A stretch of 64,000 nucleotides of DNA from Sternotherus odoratus (Eukaryota > Chordata > Testudines > Kinosternidae). Numbering within the stretch: position 1 is the first letter of the stretch; the number at the start of each line of letters is the position of its first letter. The notes beneath the pieces were generated by a model, which worked only from the letters and a program-made list of their open reading frames with translations, was not told the origin of the DNA and searched no databases. Position numbers and translations under genes: made by a program. Shown piece after piece: positions 9,500 through 21,719 of this stretch. Location: assembly GCA_032164245.1 (NCBI GenBank), contig JAVMKO010000003.1, forward strand, positions 41,480,890-41,544,889. The letters run 5' to 3'.

Positions 9500-9755
9500 A
9501 AAATGGAATATATTTTTGGCTCTTTCTATATAGAAAAAAAAAATAAAAGTAAATTAATAGTAATTTAGAAACAAATTCAAAAAGTTTCATTCCAAAAATG
9601 TTGAAACAAAATTTTTCATATTAATAAAATTCATGTCATTTGTTCTAAACAAAATTCCATCAAAATAAATTCACTCCCTGAAAGTTTCATTTTTTTCTTA
9701 AATGGAGTTTTGCAATGGAAAAAGTTCCATTTGAAAAATTCCGACCAGTTCTAAA
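9500..9755. repeat. A/T-rich MITE-like repeat ending in a GACCAGTTCTA block
   Basis: Runs of AAATTT-like words with AAAAGTTCCATTTGAAAAATT end in CCGACCAGTTCTA. The same kind of end (TTTCTGACCAGCTGTA) occurs at 55040-55055, and TAGAGCTTGACAAAA, its reverse-complement-like counterpart, begins the copy near 44835. I group the three as one non-autonomous family. No target duplication could be confirmed. Confidence 0.45.
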
Positions 9756-9759
9756 ATAG

Positions 9760-10995
9760 ATTATATTTTTATTGAAACAGAAACGTAGACATAGACCTCA
9801 GTAAGCTAACAACTTACCCATGAATCTAATAACTAACTTTCAAGGTTTAAGAAAATGAAACTAACAAAATAAAAGGAATATAGTTTTTACCAGCTAAAAT
9901 CTTGCAGGCAATTTACAGAAATTAAGAAACTATATTGTTTCATTAAAGACACAAGCAGCATCAAGCATTAATATAGTGATTCTGAAATATATATTCCAAA
10001 AAGCAAATAAGTATAAAGCACACATAGAAATTAAACACTTGAAGAAGCCTAATAAATAACTGCCTCCCTGTGTAACTTTTTTTTGTTTTCCTATTAGCCT
10101 ATAAAAGTAAAAATTTAATTCAATGACTCTACAAACACAATTAACCATATTTACATCTAAACCAAACACCCAGAGAACTTAACAGAACTAGATAAGAGAA
10201 AGATTTCCCCCATTGATATGAAAACCTCATAAAGACCATCTAGTGGTCAGAAAATATTGTGATTATGCATTTAAACTGTATAGTAGGGACTATTGTCCAC
10301 ATTCCTGGCACTACAAAGTCATTGTTTTGGAACTTTTTAGCCCTCTCTCCAACCAGTATTAAAACCTGGGTTGTATTTCTTCTTCATATTTGAAATGAGG
10401 TTCAACAGGTTTGTACACATTACCGACTGGTGAATGCGTAGGCCTCCTTGAGAAAAAAAGCACATTTGAGTATGACGCATGGGGAAAGAAGTGTTACTAT
10501 AGGATAATTTGCCCCACATACTTATTAATACCATGATTGCTCTTCACTCAAGGAGCAGAGAGAACTTCACCCAAGGAGCAGGGTAATTATCTAAGTGAAA
10601 GAAAGTATCAGGAAATTTTAAATCTGGATTTAAGAATAGAGTTCTAAGATTTAAAGGGCAATGATTATAAATGAATGTGTATGTTAATATGCTGCCATAA
10701 GGGCCACAAACAACACAACTCCTGAGAGGAAAGTTATATTCCATTTCCCCAGGATCTTAAAAGAATAATAGGAACAATAATTGGTAAATAATTGCATAAT
10801 TAACAGCTGACTCCACATAAAATAGAACAAATGAATTTAATAAAAGACATTAATTTCACTGAAAAACTTCAGTATTAAAAGTAAAATATTCAACATTTCT
10901 AAAAAGTTTGTTTAGACACAGGAGCCATTATTGAACTATATTAGTTATTTTCTTCTGTAGTATGAATTCCACATAACTCACTGGCTTCTACAAAA
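9760..10995. other. No gene seen
   Basis: AT-rich, apparently unique sequence. No domain, RNA gene or repeat was recognised. Confidence 0.45.
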
Positions 10996-11000
10996 ACTAT

Positions 11001-11066
11001 GGGGGGAGGGATAGCTCAGTGCGGGGGGAGGGATAGCTCAGTGCGGGGGGAGGGATAGCTCAGTGG
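11001..11066 (+). repeat. 22-bp unit repeated three times at the SINE 5' end
   Basis: Three consecutive units starting at 11001, 11023 and 11045 each read GGGGGGAGGGATAGCTCAGT plus two bases. The unit holds the leader and the first half of box A; the third copy continues into the full SINE. The copies are nearly identical, so the expansion is young relative to the SINE body. Confidence 0.9.
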
Positions 11067-11240
11067 TTTGAGCATTGGCCTGCTAAACCCAGGGTTGTGA
11101 GTTCAATCCTTGAGGGGGCCATTTAGGGATCTAGGGCAAAAAATCTGTCAAGGGACAGTACTCAATCCTGCTAGTGTAGGCAGGGGACTGGACTCGATGA
11201 CCTTCAAGGTCTTTCCAGTTCTAGGAGATTGGTATATCTC
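11001..11240 (+). mobile_element. tRNA-derived SINE (tortoise pol III / Cry I type) with triplicated head
   Basis: From 11045 the sequence reads as a tRNA-like unit: box A in AGCTCAGTGGTTTGAG, then GGCCTGCTAAACCC and box B in TTGTGAGTTCAATCC. A tRNA-unrelated middle (GAGGGGGCCATTTAGGG) follows, and a tail with GGACTGGACTCGATGACCTT, the same tail type as CR1 copies in this window. Transcription would be by RNA polymerase III from boxes A and B, and retroposition would use CR1 enzymes. The first 22 bp occur three times in a row. No clear TSD was found. Confidence 0.8.
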
Positions 11241-11259
11241 CATTTATATATATTTGACT

Positions 11260-13050
11260 TTTATCTGCATTTAGGGCCAAATTTTAAAAAGAGAATTCCA
11301 ATATTGGAAACACAATTTTGCATTTTGACTAATTATTGGTGCTGAACTGCAAACCCATTTAATACCCCTATCCCCAGTAGAATGTAAGCATATGTCAATC
11401 ACCTGATTGCACCTGACCGTTCTCTGCACCCTACTTACAGTTGCTATCTTTGGTCAGTGCAGACCCAGAGTTCAGAGGTGCATCTTCATAGTTCACCTCC
11501 CCACCTGGGTGGGGTAAAGAGGTACCTTATTTGCTCCACCGCTTGGGCACTCGCTCGCTGCTCCTCTCTGCAGGCCACCATGCTGGCGGTTCACGCCAGC
11601 CGCCTGCTCACCGTTCTCACCGCCAGACACCCTGCTGGCCACTCATCACGCCTCTTCACCACCACTGTGTTGGCCACCTGCTCACTACTCTCACCGCACC
11701 TCTTCACCTGATGCCCTGGTGGCCCCTCATCCTGCCTCTCTACCATATCAGTCATTCACCAGCTGTTAGTCTCTTTCTGCTGCCAACTGTCTGTCTGCTA
11801 TGACCTCTGCACATCAGTCTGTTAGCAATTGTCTGCTCTTTGCAGGATGGGCAGAAACACTGCTCCAGCTCAAGAGATTTTAGCTCTCAGTGATTTTTAG
11901 CTCTTAGCAGGCAAGCCAGAAAAACAATCTTATCACAACTGATTTCAGCTCTGATTGGGCATTTAACATAACAAAGGGGCTCCCAATAAAGCCTTTTAGC
12001 ACTATTCTTTAGACAGTGGAGATAAACATTGTAAGAGGGGGTACCCCCCAGCCTCTATGCTCCTGAGTACAAAGGCTGGGCCTCTTCTATGCCAGACCAA
12101 CAAATCATTTTCCCCCCATGCCCCCCTCCCCTTTGCCAGTTGGCGTTTTTGGGGTTACCAGTCGCTGCCACCAATCGAGTATACTTCCAAAACCTTGGAG
12201 GGGCCCCCAATCTTCCCCATCCCAACTTTGTCCCCTTCACTGGGTTTCAAAGTCAGATACCTGGAGGCTGCTTTCTGTCCTTCACCCTCCCCGGCTGAAG
12301 GCAGACTTTCCCCACCCCTGTCTCTCTGTACCTGAGAGGCAGACACCTGGAGACTGCTTCCTCCCTCCCCCATCTAACCTGAGGGTAAGGAGAGACAGTC
12401 TTCACACTCCAGCTAGGCCCCTAGCTGCCCTGGTTCCTATTCCCTTCCCTTCCCCCTTCCCAACTGGAAGCAGAGAAAAACCCTAAGGGAAATAAACCAG
12501 ATGGTTTTATAACTAGAAAATTTAATAAAGAAAAAGGTTAAAGCAGAGATACAGACACTTTACATTTGGGGTTCCCCACTTTGTTCTGAAAAGGAAAGAA
12601 CACCCCAAAAGGCACAGCTTAATAAAAGAATCAAATGGTTATACTCACATTAGCTAAGTAGAAGTATCAGAAAAAGGTAGAGCCATCTTTATAGCCAAAG
12701 ATGGTCTAGAACCCTTGCCAGCTACCTTGGCAAGCTTCCTGCCTCATGTGCAGCCAAGATGGAACTCCCTGGCTTTTGCCTCCTCCCTGGAGACCAGCCA
12801 AGATGGAACTGACTGTTTTGCTCCTCCCTTCTTCCTGGGCTGGAGGCTCCTCCCTCCCTCATGGCAGAGAAACTCCCACGTCCTTTGTCTCAGACAACAT
12901 AGCCCCCACCCAGGGAAGGCACACTGTATTAGATAACATAGCCCAACCCAGGCAAGGCACCCTCCATACTTATGACAAGCATGTTAAATCAGTCCCAGAA
13001 TGACCCTTGAATGTATGCAATCTCTTCACTAGAAATACCTATCTCCCCTT
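11260..13050. other. No gene; C/T-rich, LTR-like debris
   Basis: The block 11460-12000 is rich in CACC/CTG words and ends in GGGGCTCCCAATAAAGCC, which looks like an LTR with a poly(A) signal on the plus strand. The block 12030-12480 is C/T-rich, and 12510-12920 holds AATTTAATAAAG and repeated AGCCAAGATGGAACT phrases (12752, 12798). These remind me of turtle LTR-retrotransposon pieces, but no ends or TSD could be set. Open frames here are low-complexity artefacts. Confidence 0.35.
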
Positions 13051-13059
13051 ACTTTTACA

Positions 13060-13380
13060 GGTCTATGACATTTGAGTCCCTGCTTAACAAGGTTCTTTCA
13101 AGTGAGGGTGGTTCCCTGTATTCCTAGAATAATTACAGCATTGGTAACCATATTTCACTACCCCTGTTCAGTACTAAGGTGATCTGTACCCAACACCAGC
13201 CAAAGTTGATCACTTTTTTTCTGAATATGTAAGCAGAGCAGGAGCAATCTGTATTTACATAAACACACCCAAGTCTCTCCCCCTCCCAGATAGCTGTCAA
13301 GAAGCATTTATTCAGCTCCTGCTTACACAAGAAATACTGGAGGAGTTGGAGGTGGTAGCTTTGCTCTAACTTTTAATCCA
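13060..13380. other. No gene seen
   Basis: No domain, RNA gene or repeat was recognised. Confidence 0.4.
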
Positions 13381-13437
13381 GTGTATAGGTCATTCCCCTG
13401 GATGTTGGAGACCCAGTTTCAATTCCCCCCTCTGACC
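13381..13437 (+). repeat. tRNA-like SINE head
   Basis: GGATGTTGGAGACCCAGTTT followed by CAATTCCCCCCTCTGACC resembles the tRNA-derived head (box B region) of an old SINE also seen at 14471-14535 and, inverted, at 41845-41912. Only about 60 bp is recognisable. Confidence 0.45.
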
Positions 13438-14470
13438 AAGTTGAACAGGGCTCTCATCTCTCAGGAATTTACTGGGATATTCTGTTGCTCAATTCATAAA
13501 TTATGCATTAATTATATTGATTACTTAAGAATTCCCAATTATCCCTTTGAGGGCTGATAGGTTCTTGTCCCAAGATCAGGCCCAGTATTATTCAAATTAT
13601 TATATAGTTGAAAACCCCAATGTGCACAGCTGCACCACTCATACTACAGGATCTTGTCTATATCTACACGTAGTTTATTAATACATTTAGCAGAGTCATA
13701 AACACCTCACCTCAAGAAGGTACGTAGAGATACTACAAAATGTACATCTGCATATCCATGTACTCACACCATCTCTTGCAGAATAACCTGAAATGTTGCA
13801 ATTATCTTCCTCATCACCATCACCTTCCTCTCTCTCGTAACCATCATTCTGGCACCTCTCAAGGACTACATCTTTCTCCTACTGTCTGGGATGCCACTTT
13901 TTTAGTATGTTACGCTGACACCCCTATGTCTGATGCATATTCAGTAGGGGTTTTCCCCCTTTTCTTCATTTGTATATCCTCACCTTACCAGAGTTAGAGA
14001 CCTTCTCCTATAACATAGTATATCAATGATCTTAGTTTATTATCATATCCATTGATTAGTTACCAGGGACCTCTTGGGTTAGATATCTGCAGATGTAGTT
14101 CATGAAACTGTTATGTACATTAGTTCATTGCTATGACACTCTGGTGGTTGGGTCATGTTCCTGTGGTCAGAATTTCTGCTTAAACACTCTATTTTCAGAT
14201 CCCCAACACTTTGGATTTCTGTTGGGCCATATATCTGTTCAAAGTTTATCTGTTCAAAGTTCATAGACCTCAAGCCTTATACTACCTTGCTGAAGTTAAT
14301 GTCTTACAGGATACTGGCCTGTAGGTTCCTTGCATTACTGCTGAATATAATAAAAGCAGAATATAATGCAAAGCAATGAATATAATAAAGGCAATCTAGT
14401 CCAATGGACTACAATTCTGATGTGGGCCTCTCTTATTGAAGTCCTTGTAGTGAATAATTTAATAGTTACT
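13438..14470. other. No gene seen
   Basis: No coding region or repeat was recognised. A short direct repeat (GTTCAAAGTTTATCTGTTCA) lies at 14236-14262. Confidence 0.4.
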
Positions 14471-14535
14471 GACTCTAGTGGTTAGGGCCCACAACTGGGA
14501 GATAGGAGACCCAGGCTCTGTTCCTCTTCTAATCT
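14471..14535 (+). repeat. tRNA-like SINE head
   Basis: CTCTAGTGGTTAGGGCCCAC is followed by a GAGATAGGAGACCCAGGCTC segment, which together resemble box A and box B spacing in the same old SINE family as 13381-13437. Confidence 0.5.
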
Positions 14536-14599
14536 GGGCAGACCTAGCCACTTGAGAATTTCCATTGTAGAGAAGTACTTACATTACAGCCACTGATCA

Positions 14600-14820
14600 A
14601 GGAGCCATCCCTGCACTAGCTTTGAGTGAACTAGTGAGGTGTGGTGGTGCAAGTGGTTGGATGGGTGAGACACACACTACAGCAGTAGTTATGTACTAGT
14701 CTCATTGGTGCAGATACACTTCTATCTTAGGTAGTTATCTTGATCAGAACTAGTGTGTTTATGTCTCCTTGAGCTGGAAATTACACCTCCCACTTAAAGT
14801 GTAAACATACCCTAACTCAT
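14600..14820. repeat. MITE with AGTGTAAACATACCCTA end
   Basis: The right end AGTGTAAACATACCCTAA matches the AGTGTAGACATACCCTA end typical of TA-flanked turtle MITEs. The left end is not clear. No coding content. Confidence 0.45.
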
Positions 14821-16959
14821 ACCATCAATGCAATTGACGGTCCTAAGCCACTTAGTCACTTCTGAAAATTTGTACGCTAAAGGGATCTAACGTTTACTCA
14901 GATGTTTGCTTGTACAGGCCTCATTTAGGACTGCATTTACTCTGTCCAGCATTTATCAACTTGAATTTTCCTACACCCTATAATACCCAGTGATTTATCA
15001 AGGATCTGAAAACATTAATTTATTAAGAACACCCACATCTCCTATGCTTGTTGACATTTTTGTACATACCAGAAATGTTAGGTATGTATATTTTGGACTT
15101 GTAAGAATGACAAACATTTGGAGTTAATGGGGTGGAAAATGAGCTGTATTCAATTTAATAATAATACTAAAAAGGATCTTGTCACAATTGCTCTCTGTGC
15201 TGGGAGATACCACATAATGAAGACACTTAAAAGATAGTAGGCAAATGGGTGAAAGGGAGTCTATCAGCTCTGAAACAAACATACACTATTCCACCCAACT
15301 GGAGATGACCTATGTTACTAGAAAGACCTATCACCCTTTATTATAAAGAATGGGGTCAATGTTAGACCTTGGGCTGATGCATGAAACTTTATGAACTTCA
15401 GTGGAGCTACCCTTGCTTTGTGGGACGTCTGAATCTGGCTGCTGAGATGAGGTTAAATCACCACTATGGCACCTTCTACTGGGCATCTTGGGAAATAGCT
15501 CTGCACCTTCTCCTGGTGATGTTTCGTCTGCCATCACCTCTGATCCTGGACCTATGTCACTCCAAGGACTGTGATGTCCTGTTCAGGACATCGCCCTCCA
15601 GCTGTGCCTCACTCTGTGCCCCCTCCTTCCATGGACCTGTAAATTGACTGTCCAGACACTTCCCTCAGTGGTGACTGCAGTCCATTGTCTGGCCACTTCC
15701 TCAGTGGTAAATGGAGGAGTCACCCACTACTACAGGTCCTCACCCAGGGACCCTGTAGATAGCCATTGTTTGCTGCATCCCCTCTGACTCCTCCTCAGTT
15801 TATTTCCCTGGGCCACTTCCCTGTGGACCCCAGCACTTTCTTTGCCCTTACCTCAGGGCTTCAGCCTACCAGTCTTAGCAGCTAGCCAGGAGATCTCTAT
15901 AACTTCCCTCCTGCTGTCAGCGAGTTCTATTTTCAAATAGCATGAAAATATATTATGTTCAGGAACACTGGAAATATTGATGTTTTTGACAATCCACTAG
16001 AGATTAACCAATAATGTTTTACATGGAAAGAGCTGGAGCAATATTTCTAGCTTAATGATACAGCAACGAATACATAAATTCCCAGTCTACTGAATGCAAT
16101 GGAAGAAACATATACAGTTTTCTGTGCATATCAATGATATCTCAGAAGCCAATAATTTTAACATTAGCACCTAGGACAAATTTTGTTGGATGGCTTATCA
16201 TCAGAGCAACTTGTTATAGCAAAAAGGTTCTGATCTCATAGGAGAATCAGTGTGAACAAAAATCTATTTCTTCCCATATAGCAACATTTAACAAATAAAT
16301 AAATAAATGTACGGATATTGTCAGTTTGGAGATGGATTGAATGATGCCTGAAGGATAGATTATTATGCAGAATCCATAACAAAAATATACAAAAGAGGCT
16401 TCTGACTGGAGCAGACTTCCCATCTAAAAATGGTGTTGAAATTACAGTGGCTATGGAAACTGTGATTTAAGATGCAGTAGAATTATATTCAAGGCCAAGA
16501 CAGAGGGCAATGTCCATAAAATATGTACCATATAAAAAGCTGAACAGCAAATTGGAAACAGCAAACAGCTAAGAAGCCTGACATTTGCTACTTCTATGGA
16601 AGTGGGTTAGGCATCTATTCCAATGCTGTATAAACTGTAATAAAAAGAATGCATCTGAAATGTACACGTCCCAGAAAAGAGCAAGGGAATGAATAAAAAT
16701 GCTCTTGCTGTTGATATGGGGATAGCATTATGCTAGCTAGGAAGGAGATCGGATAATGTCAATAAAAGCAAAAATGTCAGAAATAATATTTTTCCAACAC
16801 ACTATGGACAGAAGTAGGATCCTCAACCTGGGCTTAGAAGAATGATCAGATTTGCAAAAGAGAACAAATGAACACCAGCTCCATAACATGAATCATATTC
16901 TTGCTCCACAATATGAATATCATAACCACCAAGCTATCCTCCATCTTTATATGAACTTT
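14821..16959. other. No gene; C/T-rich block at 15480-15910
   Basis: 15480-15910 is rich in CCTCAGTGG and CCCTCTGACTCC phrases and ends with CTAGCCAGGAGATCTCTA. I associate this with turtle LTR-element debris, at low confidence. The rest is AT-rich with no recognisable feature. Confidence 0.35.
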
Positions 16960-17241
16960 CACTAGTGCAGCTGAATGTATGGCTATACCACCCTGAACAT
17001 GCCTGATCTTGGAAGCTAAGCAGGTTCAGGCCTGGCTAGTACTTGGATGGGAGACCTCCTGGGAATACCAGGTGCTATAGGCTTAACACCTGGCAGTAGG
17101 TCTAAAATGCCTCCAATGACAGTTGGAATGACTGCATTGGTTGGAGTATACCCCAGTCATATCACTGGTTGTAGCCAATCTAAGTGGACCCTGCCATAGT
17201 GTGGGAATAACACTAGGAAAAACACACTAGTGCAGCTGAAT
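16960..17241 (+). mobile_element. 5S-rRNA-headed retroposon (SINE) with 17-bp TSD
   Basis: The insert 16977-17224 (248 bp) is flanked by two perfect copies of CACTAGTGCAGCTGAAT (16960-16976 and 17225-17241). Its first ~108 bp is 5S rRNA-like: GGCTATACCACCCTGAACAT, GGAAGCTAAGCAGG, then TACTTGGATGGGAGACC (box C of the internal promoter), ending GGTGCTATAGGCTTAACA. About a dozen bases of the 5S are missing near 17008. The remaining ~140 bp is unrelated to 5S and ends AGGAAAAACA. A long TSD with an unrelated 3' body marks a retroposed SINE transcribed from the 5S internal promoter rather than a plain 5S pseudogene. Confidence 0.85.
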
Positions 17242-17244
17242 CAG

Positions 17245-18470
17245 AATGCTAGTGTATCATGTCACTTTGCCCAGGTGTGAATGACTAGGCAAGGGCAAGG
17301 CATAATTGAAGTAGGCCTCTGGATTCTCATGAGAGGAGGGGAGAGATCAGAGGAGGCATCTCCTTGAAGGAGATGCTTACTTCCTGTCACCATTCTGGGG
17401 TGCAATCTGGACCAAGGAGTGTCACTGCCAGCCCTGTAACTCTGCCTCAGATGCCCTGCTACTCTGTCTCACAGACTGGATATCAGTTGCCAGCAGTGAA
17501 GCAAGCAGGTCACACCCTGAGTGTCTGTGTTCTGTACATTCCTGGATCAGGAACTCTGACTCCAGAAGCCTACCTACAGCACAACAACCCAGATTGATGT
17601 CGACCAGCCATGGTTATTACTTGCAGGTTGACTCCAATACACCCCCAGTCCTAAATATTTCCATAATCATGTGCCCAGAAGAGTCAAACCCTCTTCTGGA
17701 CCACTCAGAGAAATAATTATGTTTGTTTGCTCCTTTAAAGAGGCAAAAGCACATTGCAGTTTAATAACTGAACTGGGGTAAATACAATCAAATACAGCAA
17801 TCCATTAGTTTATAGTATATATATATAACTATATAGACTCTGGTTAAGTGATGCCAAGTAAAAGGAATAGAGTAAGAAAGGGTTACAAGCAAGCAGAAGT
17901 GAAAATATGCATCTGAAAGTCTAAAACTGAATCTAACAAGGTACAGCTTTTGTTCACGATGGTATTACTCAACAATCATTCTTCCTCTCAGCCATGGGCA
18001 GCTTGACTCCTTCTTTTGGGGAGGCTGTGTGTGCCCAGACCATGGCACCATCCTGAGTCCTGCCCCCACTCAGCCTCCAACTCCTGATGCTCTGCCCATC
18101 CTCAGCCCCCCACTCCTGCTCATGCCTCCTTGTCCCTTCCCCCAAACCTCAGCCGCCTGTCAGCCAGCCCCATATGCTCACTGCTTTCATGAGCTTCTTC
18201 ACACTTTCCCATGAGGCTGTCATGCAGGAAATGGGAAAAGGCGGAGTCTCAGAGCAAGAGGAGGAGTGGGAGCAAGGTCTTGAGATGGAGTGTGGGAGGT
18301 CATGGCCAAAATGCCCACCCTTTCAATGGCAATATTCCACAAAGGAGGCAGGCCAGAAGTTTAGGGAAGCTTAGCATCCCTGGGCTTCTTACACTGACCA
18401 CCTATGTTCTCATCCAGGGCTGTCTTTCCCTCAGTTATGCAGCCTGATTTAGAGCATACTGATAATATTA
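17245..18470. other. No gene seen; possible LTR debris
   Basis: 17660-17960 contains TTTAATAACTGAACTGGGG and related phrases that I associate with turtle LTR elements. 17990-18380 is C-rich. Open frames in the C-rich part have low-complexity, Pro/Ser-rich products with no domain. Confidence 0.3.
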
Positions 18471-18475
18471 ATGTA

Positions 18476-18535
18476 ATCTATTTTATTTTAAGTTAATTAA
18501 TATTAATAATAATTAATTTTAATATTATTTGATCA
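18476..18535. repeat. AT-rich low-complexity tract
   Basis: TAATATTAAT-type words fill about 60 bp with almost no G or C. Confidence 0.7.
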
Positions 18536-18539
18536 GAAG

Positions 18540-19239
18540 ATAAAAGTTCTTGTCCCGAATCAGGCTCCACAGAATTTTCAAAAAAAACCAACCCAGAGGT
18601 ATGACAGGAAGCTCACACTGAGACAGATATGGCCTTAAAGACTTTTTATTAAAATCAATGAAATAGTAAGTAAATGGTAAACTACTTAAAGTTACAAAGT
18701 TACAGTTGCATTACTGGTATACAAAAGATACGTATGGTAATATAGTATTATATGCAACAAAGCTTTGGTTAATATATCCACACCCTTCCTTGATATACTA
18801 AATACCTAAATTATAAGAAAAACTATATATGCAAGCAAGCAGGTTAGTCCTATAGGCTACAGTTAGGACCTTCCACAGAAGTACAAGGTGCTAACTTCCC
18901 TAATTTTCCTATTGAAAGATCTTTGCTTAATCAGGTTTCTCATCTATATTCAGTTCTCAGAGACTTTCCCTGCCGTTAGCTGAAAGAACAGACAGACCTG
19001 ATTATCTATATCCTAACAGTTAACACTGAAGTTAAACTCACCAACGAACCAAAACTGCTTCTGATCCCCCACCCTATTTATCAAACAGTTCCTTTATTGC
19101 ATTGTAGTTCTATGGCTCCCAATCAGCACTTAGGTCCAGTAGAGTGTGAATTTATTTAAAAACTGTGCTCACATATCCAAAATGTTATTCTGACCCCAAA
19201 GGGTTATCCACATTACCAAGTGAATATTAGTTTGGATCT
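18540..19239. other. No gene; possible retroelement interior
   Basis: No coding match was found. The stretch sits directly downstream (on the minus strand) of the LTR-like unit at 19240-19975, so it may belong to the same insertion. Confidence 0.3.
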
Positions 19240-19975
19240 TACCCAAAATGCCATGCTGCCAGTCAATCCTTTAGTGTCTAAAACTAAAGGTTTATTATAA
19301 AGAAAAAAAGGAACAAGGAGGGAATTGTTAAATAGTAAAGCAATCAGATATACACAGAGACTTCAAAGTCCATATATCAGGTTCTTAGCAGTATTGTTGA
19401 ATTTGCTGGCTTGAAAGTCCCTCTGGAACACATCTTAAGCTTGGATAGGTCAGTTAGTAAGCTTTGTTCAGATCTTCATCTATAGAAAAGTTACTCCAGA
19501 GATAAGAAGCAGGAATTCAGACAAAATGAAGATGATGCAGCTTCCATTTATATTCCTTTTGCCATGTGGTTTGCACTTCCTATGTCCCAAACACATGCTT
19601 CACTATACATGGCATGGAAAAGCCTTAGAGTTCTGTCCCTAGGCATGACCCTACATACCTTGCTAACTCAAAAGGTGTATCTCCTAGATCCTTTCAATGG
19701 GTTAATTTTACAGCTAATGACCCTTGATGAGCCATTGAACAGGCTAGGCAGTGTTGATGCCAATCTGTCTAGGGATGTCACCCAGAAACACAGCACAAGT
19801 TTTGAAATTCGGGTTACCCTACATATCTATAACTCATAATACAAGACAAAGGTGACACAAACATATAAACAATATTATCATACTTGGTAAATTATAATAC
19901 TTTCTCAGATACCTTACATGGCATATCTGGTCAGAGTCATTGCAATTTTATAATATTGGTAACAATAACGTCACA
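19240..19975 (-). repeat. LTR-like unit (minus strand)
   Basis: On the minus strand it starts TGTGAC at 19975 and shares GATACCTTACATGGCAT (plus-strand reading, 19909-19925) at a similar distance from the start as the unit ending at 34589. A minus-strand AATAAA lies near 19290, about 690 bp from the start, as expected for R/U5. The 3' edge and TSD were not found. It may be a class III-like retroviral LTR, but that is a guess. Confidence 0.45.
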
Positions 19976-20440
19976 AGGTGTTCCATATATTCCATACAGC
20001 ATCACAACCTTGTTTCAAGAGGAAGAATGCTGTTCTTCCCTTCCTGTGGTCTTTCCACCTCCTACTGATTTGTATGTTAATGGGGCTTCCATTTTTGGGT
20101 CACATGTTGCTTAATTTCATTGGAGACATGTAGACAGTTTTGATAGTCCCTCCTATCTGGGAGATACTGTTTCTCCCTTGTTTTGTCACAGATGGTAAAG
20201 CATAATATTAACGAGAATCAATAATTCCTTATGTAGTGTTAATACGTACATTTCATAATGATATTAATCACCAGTGTGTCATAGGCTTTCATAAAACAGA
20301 AGGCAAAGTCCTTTGGGACCAGAGTCCAAAGATTAGACTGTCTTTGCTGCCCCTTTTGGCCTATATCAACATTTGAACTCTCCCATCTGGAATATATAGG
20401 GTACCTTCCACCTTTTAATGCTTAATGTGCAGGAGTGTGT
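19976..20440. other. No gene seen
   Basis: AT-rich sequence with no recognisable feature up to the microsatellite. Confidence 0.4.
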
Positions 20441-20441
20441 G

Positions 20442-20445
<4 letters not shown>

Positions 20446-20504
<59 letters not shown>
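20446..20504 (+). repeat. Compound (GT)n(GA)n microsatellite
   Basis: About 14 GT units pass directly into about 15 GA units. Confidence 0.95.
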
Positions 20505-20508
<4 letters not shown>

Positions 20509-20509
20509 C

Positions 20510-21700
20510 TGTTAGTAGTAATAGCACATGTATATAAACCCATAATGTAAATTACCTTTGAGTATTAACTAACCTAGGTTATAATCTGATATGAAATAAT
20601 TTGATCATTGGTGTTATGTTAATTTTGTTATTTAAATACTGATTGTGGTTATGCACTGACTTGACCCATTTTTGGTCTTATATTGTTCTCTTTGCAGTTA
20701 TCCAATTTTACATAGGATTGTTTACTGCTTGATGTGACTAACTCACTTATTTTGCAATATCAATAATCATCATTTAATACACTAGCGAAGAATAAGAACT
20801 TATATAACTTTAAAATTAGTACTCTTGAATAAAACTGGAATAGCACACCTTTTTTTCTGATCAATGGGCAATGAAGTAAAACCAACACTGCATAAAAGGG
20901 ACTTTAATTAAATATTCGTAGAGCATTGGATTCATGTCCTTAGAAAACCCCTTAGTATCATTTCAGTGAATAGCACCAAAAAGAAATACTTAGGATATAC
21001 CCTGGTGAATGGGCAAATACAACTCTTAGACCAACTAGTATTTCCATCCCTACCACCAAAAGGCAGGTGAAATAGTTTGTGGGGGTTGCAGTGTACAGAT
21101 GCTTAGTCACAATGTCCCTCCACTGTAATGGGCCTCCTGAAGAACAAGGCTCCTCTTGTACAGATACATTTGGCACAGTCAAGAATAGCTTCTATACCTG
21201 TGCTGCTGAGCCCAAATGTCACAAAATAATTTATATTACAAAGTGATGACCCTGACTGGACCTTGGAGCAGTTCTACCGCAGATGCTGAAGGATGGAGAA
21301 TACCCCACAATATATCTCAGTAGAACCGCTTTCTGGGAAAAAGATATGTCTTCTGTGATAGAAAAGGAATGTACCACTTAAGTGGGTAGTGGAATCATTG
21401 CAAAACTACCTCCTGGAATCACCTTTTATCCTGGTCATGAACTATGCCACCATTAAATAGCTGTGGAAAATGATAAATTCAGATTCACATGCCAGTATCT
21501 AGTCTTGCAGTCATTTTCTTCTGTGGTGTACTGCCTCAGGCCTGTGGCACATGATAATGTGTTCCCCCACCTCTCCTGGGAAGTAGTGAATGTAGATTCC
21601 ACAGAGTGAAATGTATTGTAGATACTAGATTTATGGCATACAGTAACAATTTATAACTCACTAATCCTCCCTCCCTGGCTTTTGTCATATGGCCATTTCA
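20510..21700. other. No gene seen
   Basis: No domain, RNA gene or repeat was recognised on either strand. Confidence 0.4.
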
Positions 21701-21719
21701 CCTTGAATGCTCCCTTACA

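Noticed and set aside
11045..11115. tRNA gene
   Set aside because: Boxes A and B are present, but no tRNA cloverleaf with an acceptor stem closes, and the sequence runs into a SINE body and a CR1-type tail.
12118..12486. 122-codon Pro-rich open frame
   Set aside because: Frames are open on both strands in this C/T-rich block and the product has no domain; composition effect.
16977..17085. Functional 5S rRNA gene
   Set aside because: About a dozen bases are missing within the 5S region, the sequence is diverged, and a 17-bp TSD plus unrelated 3' body show a retroposon.
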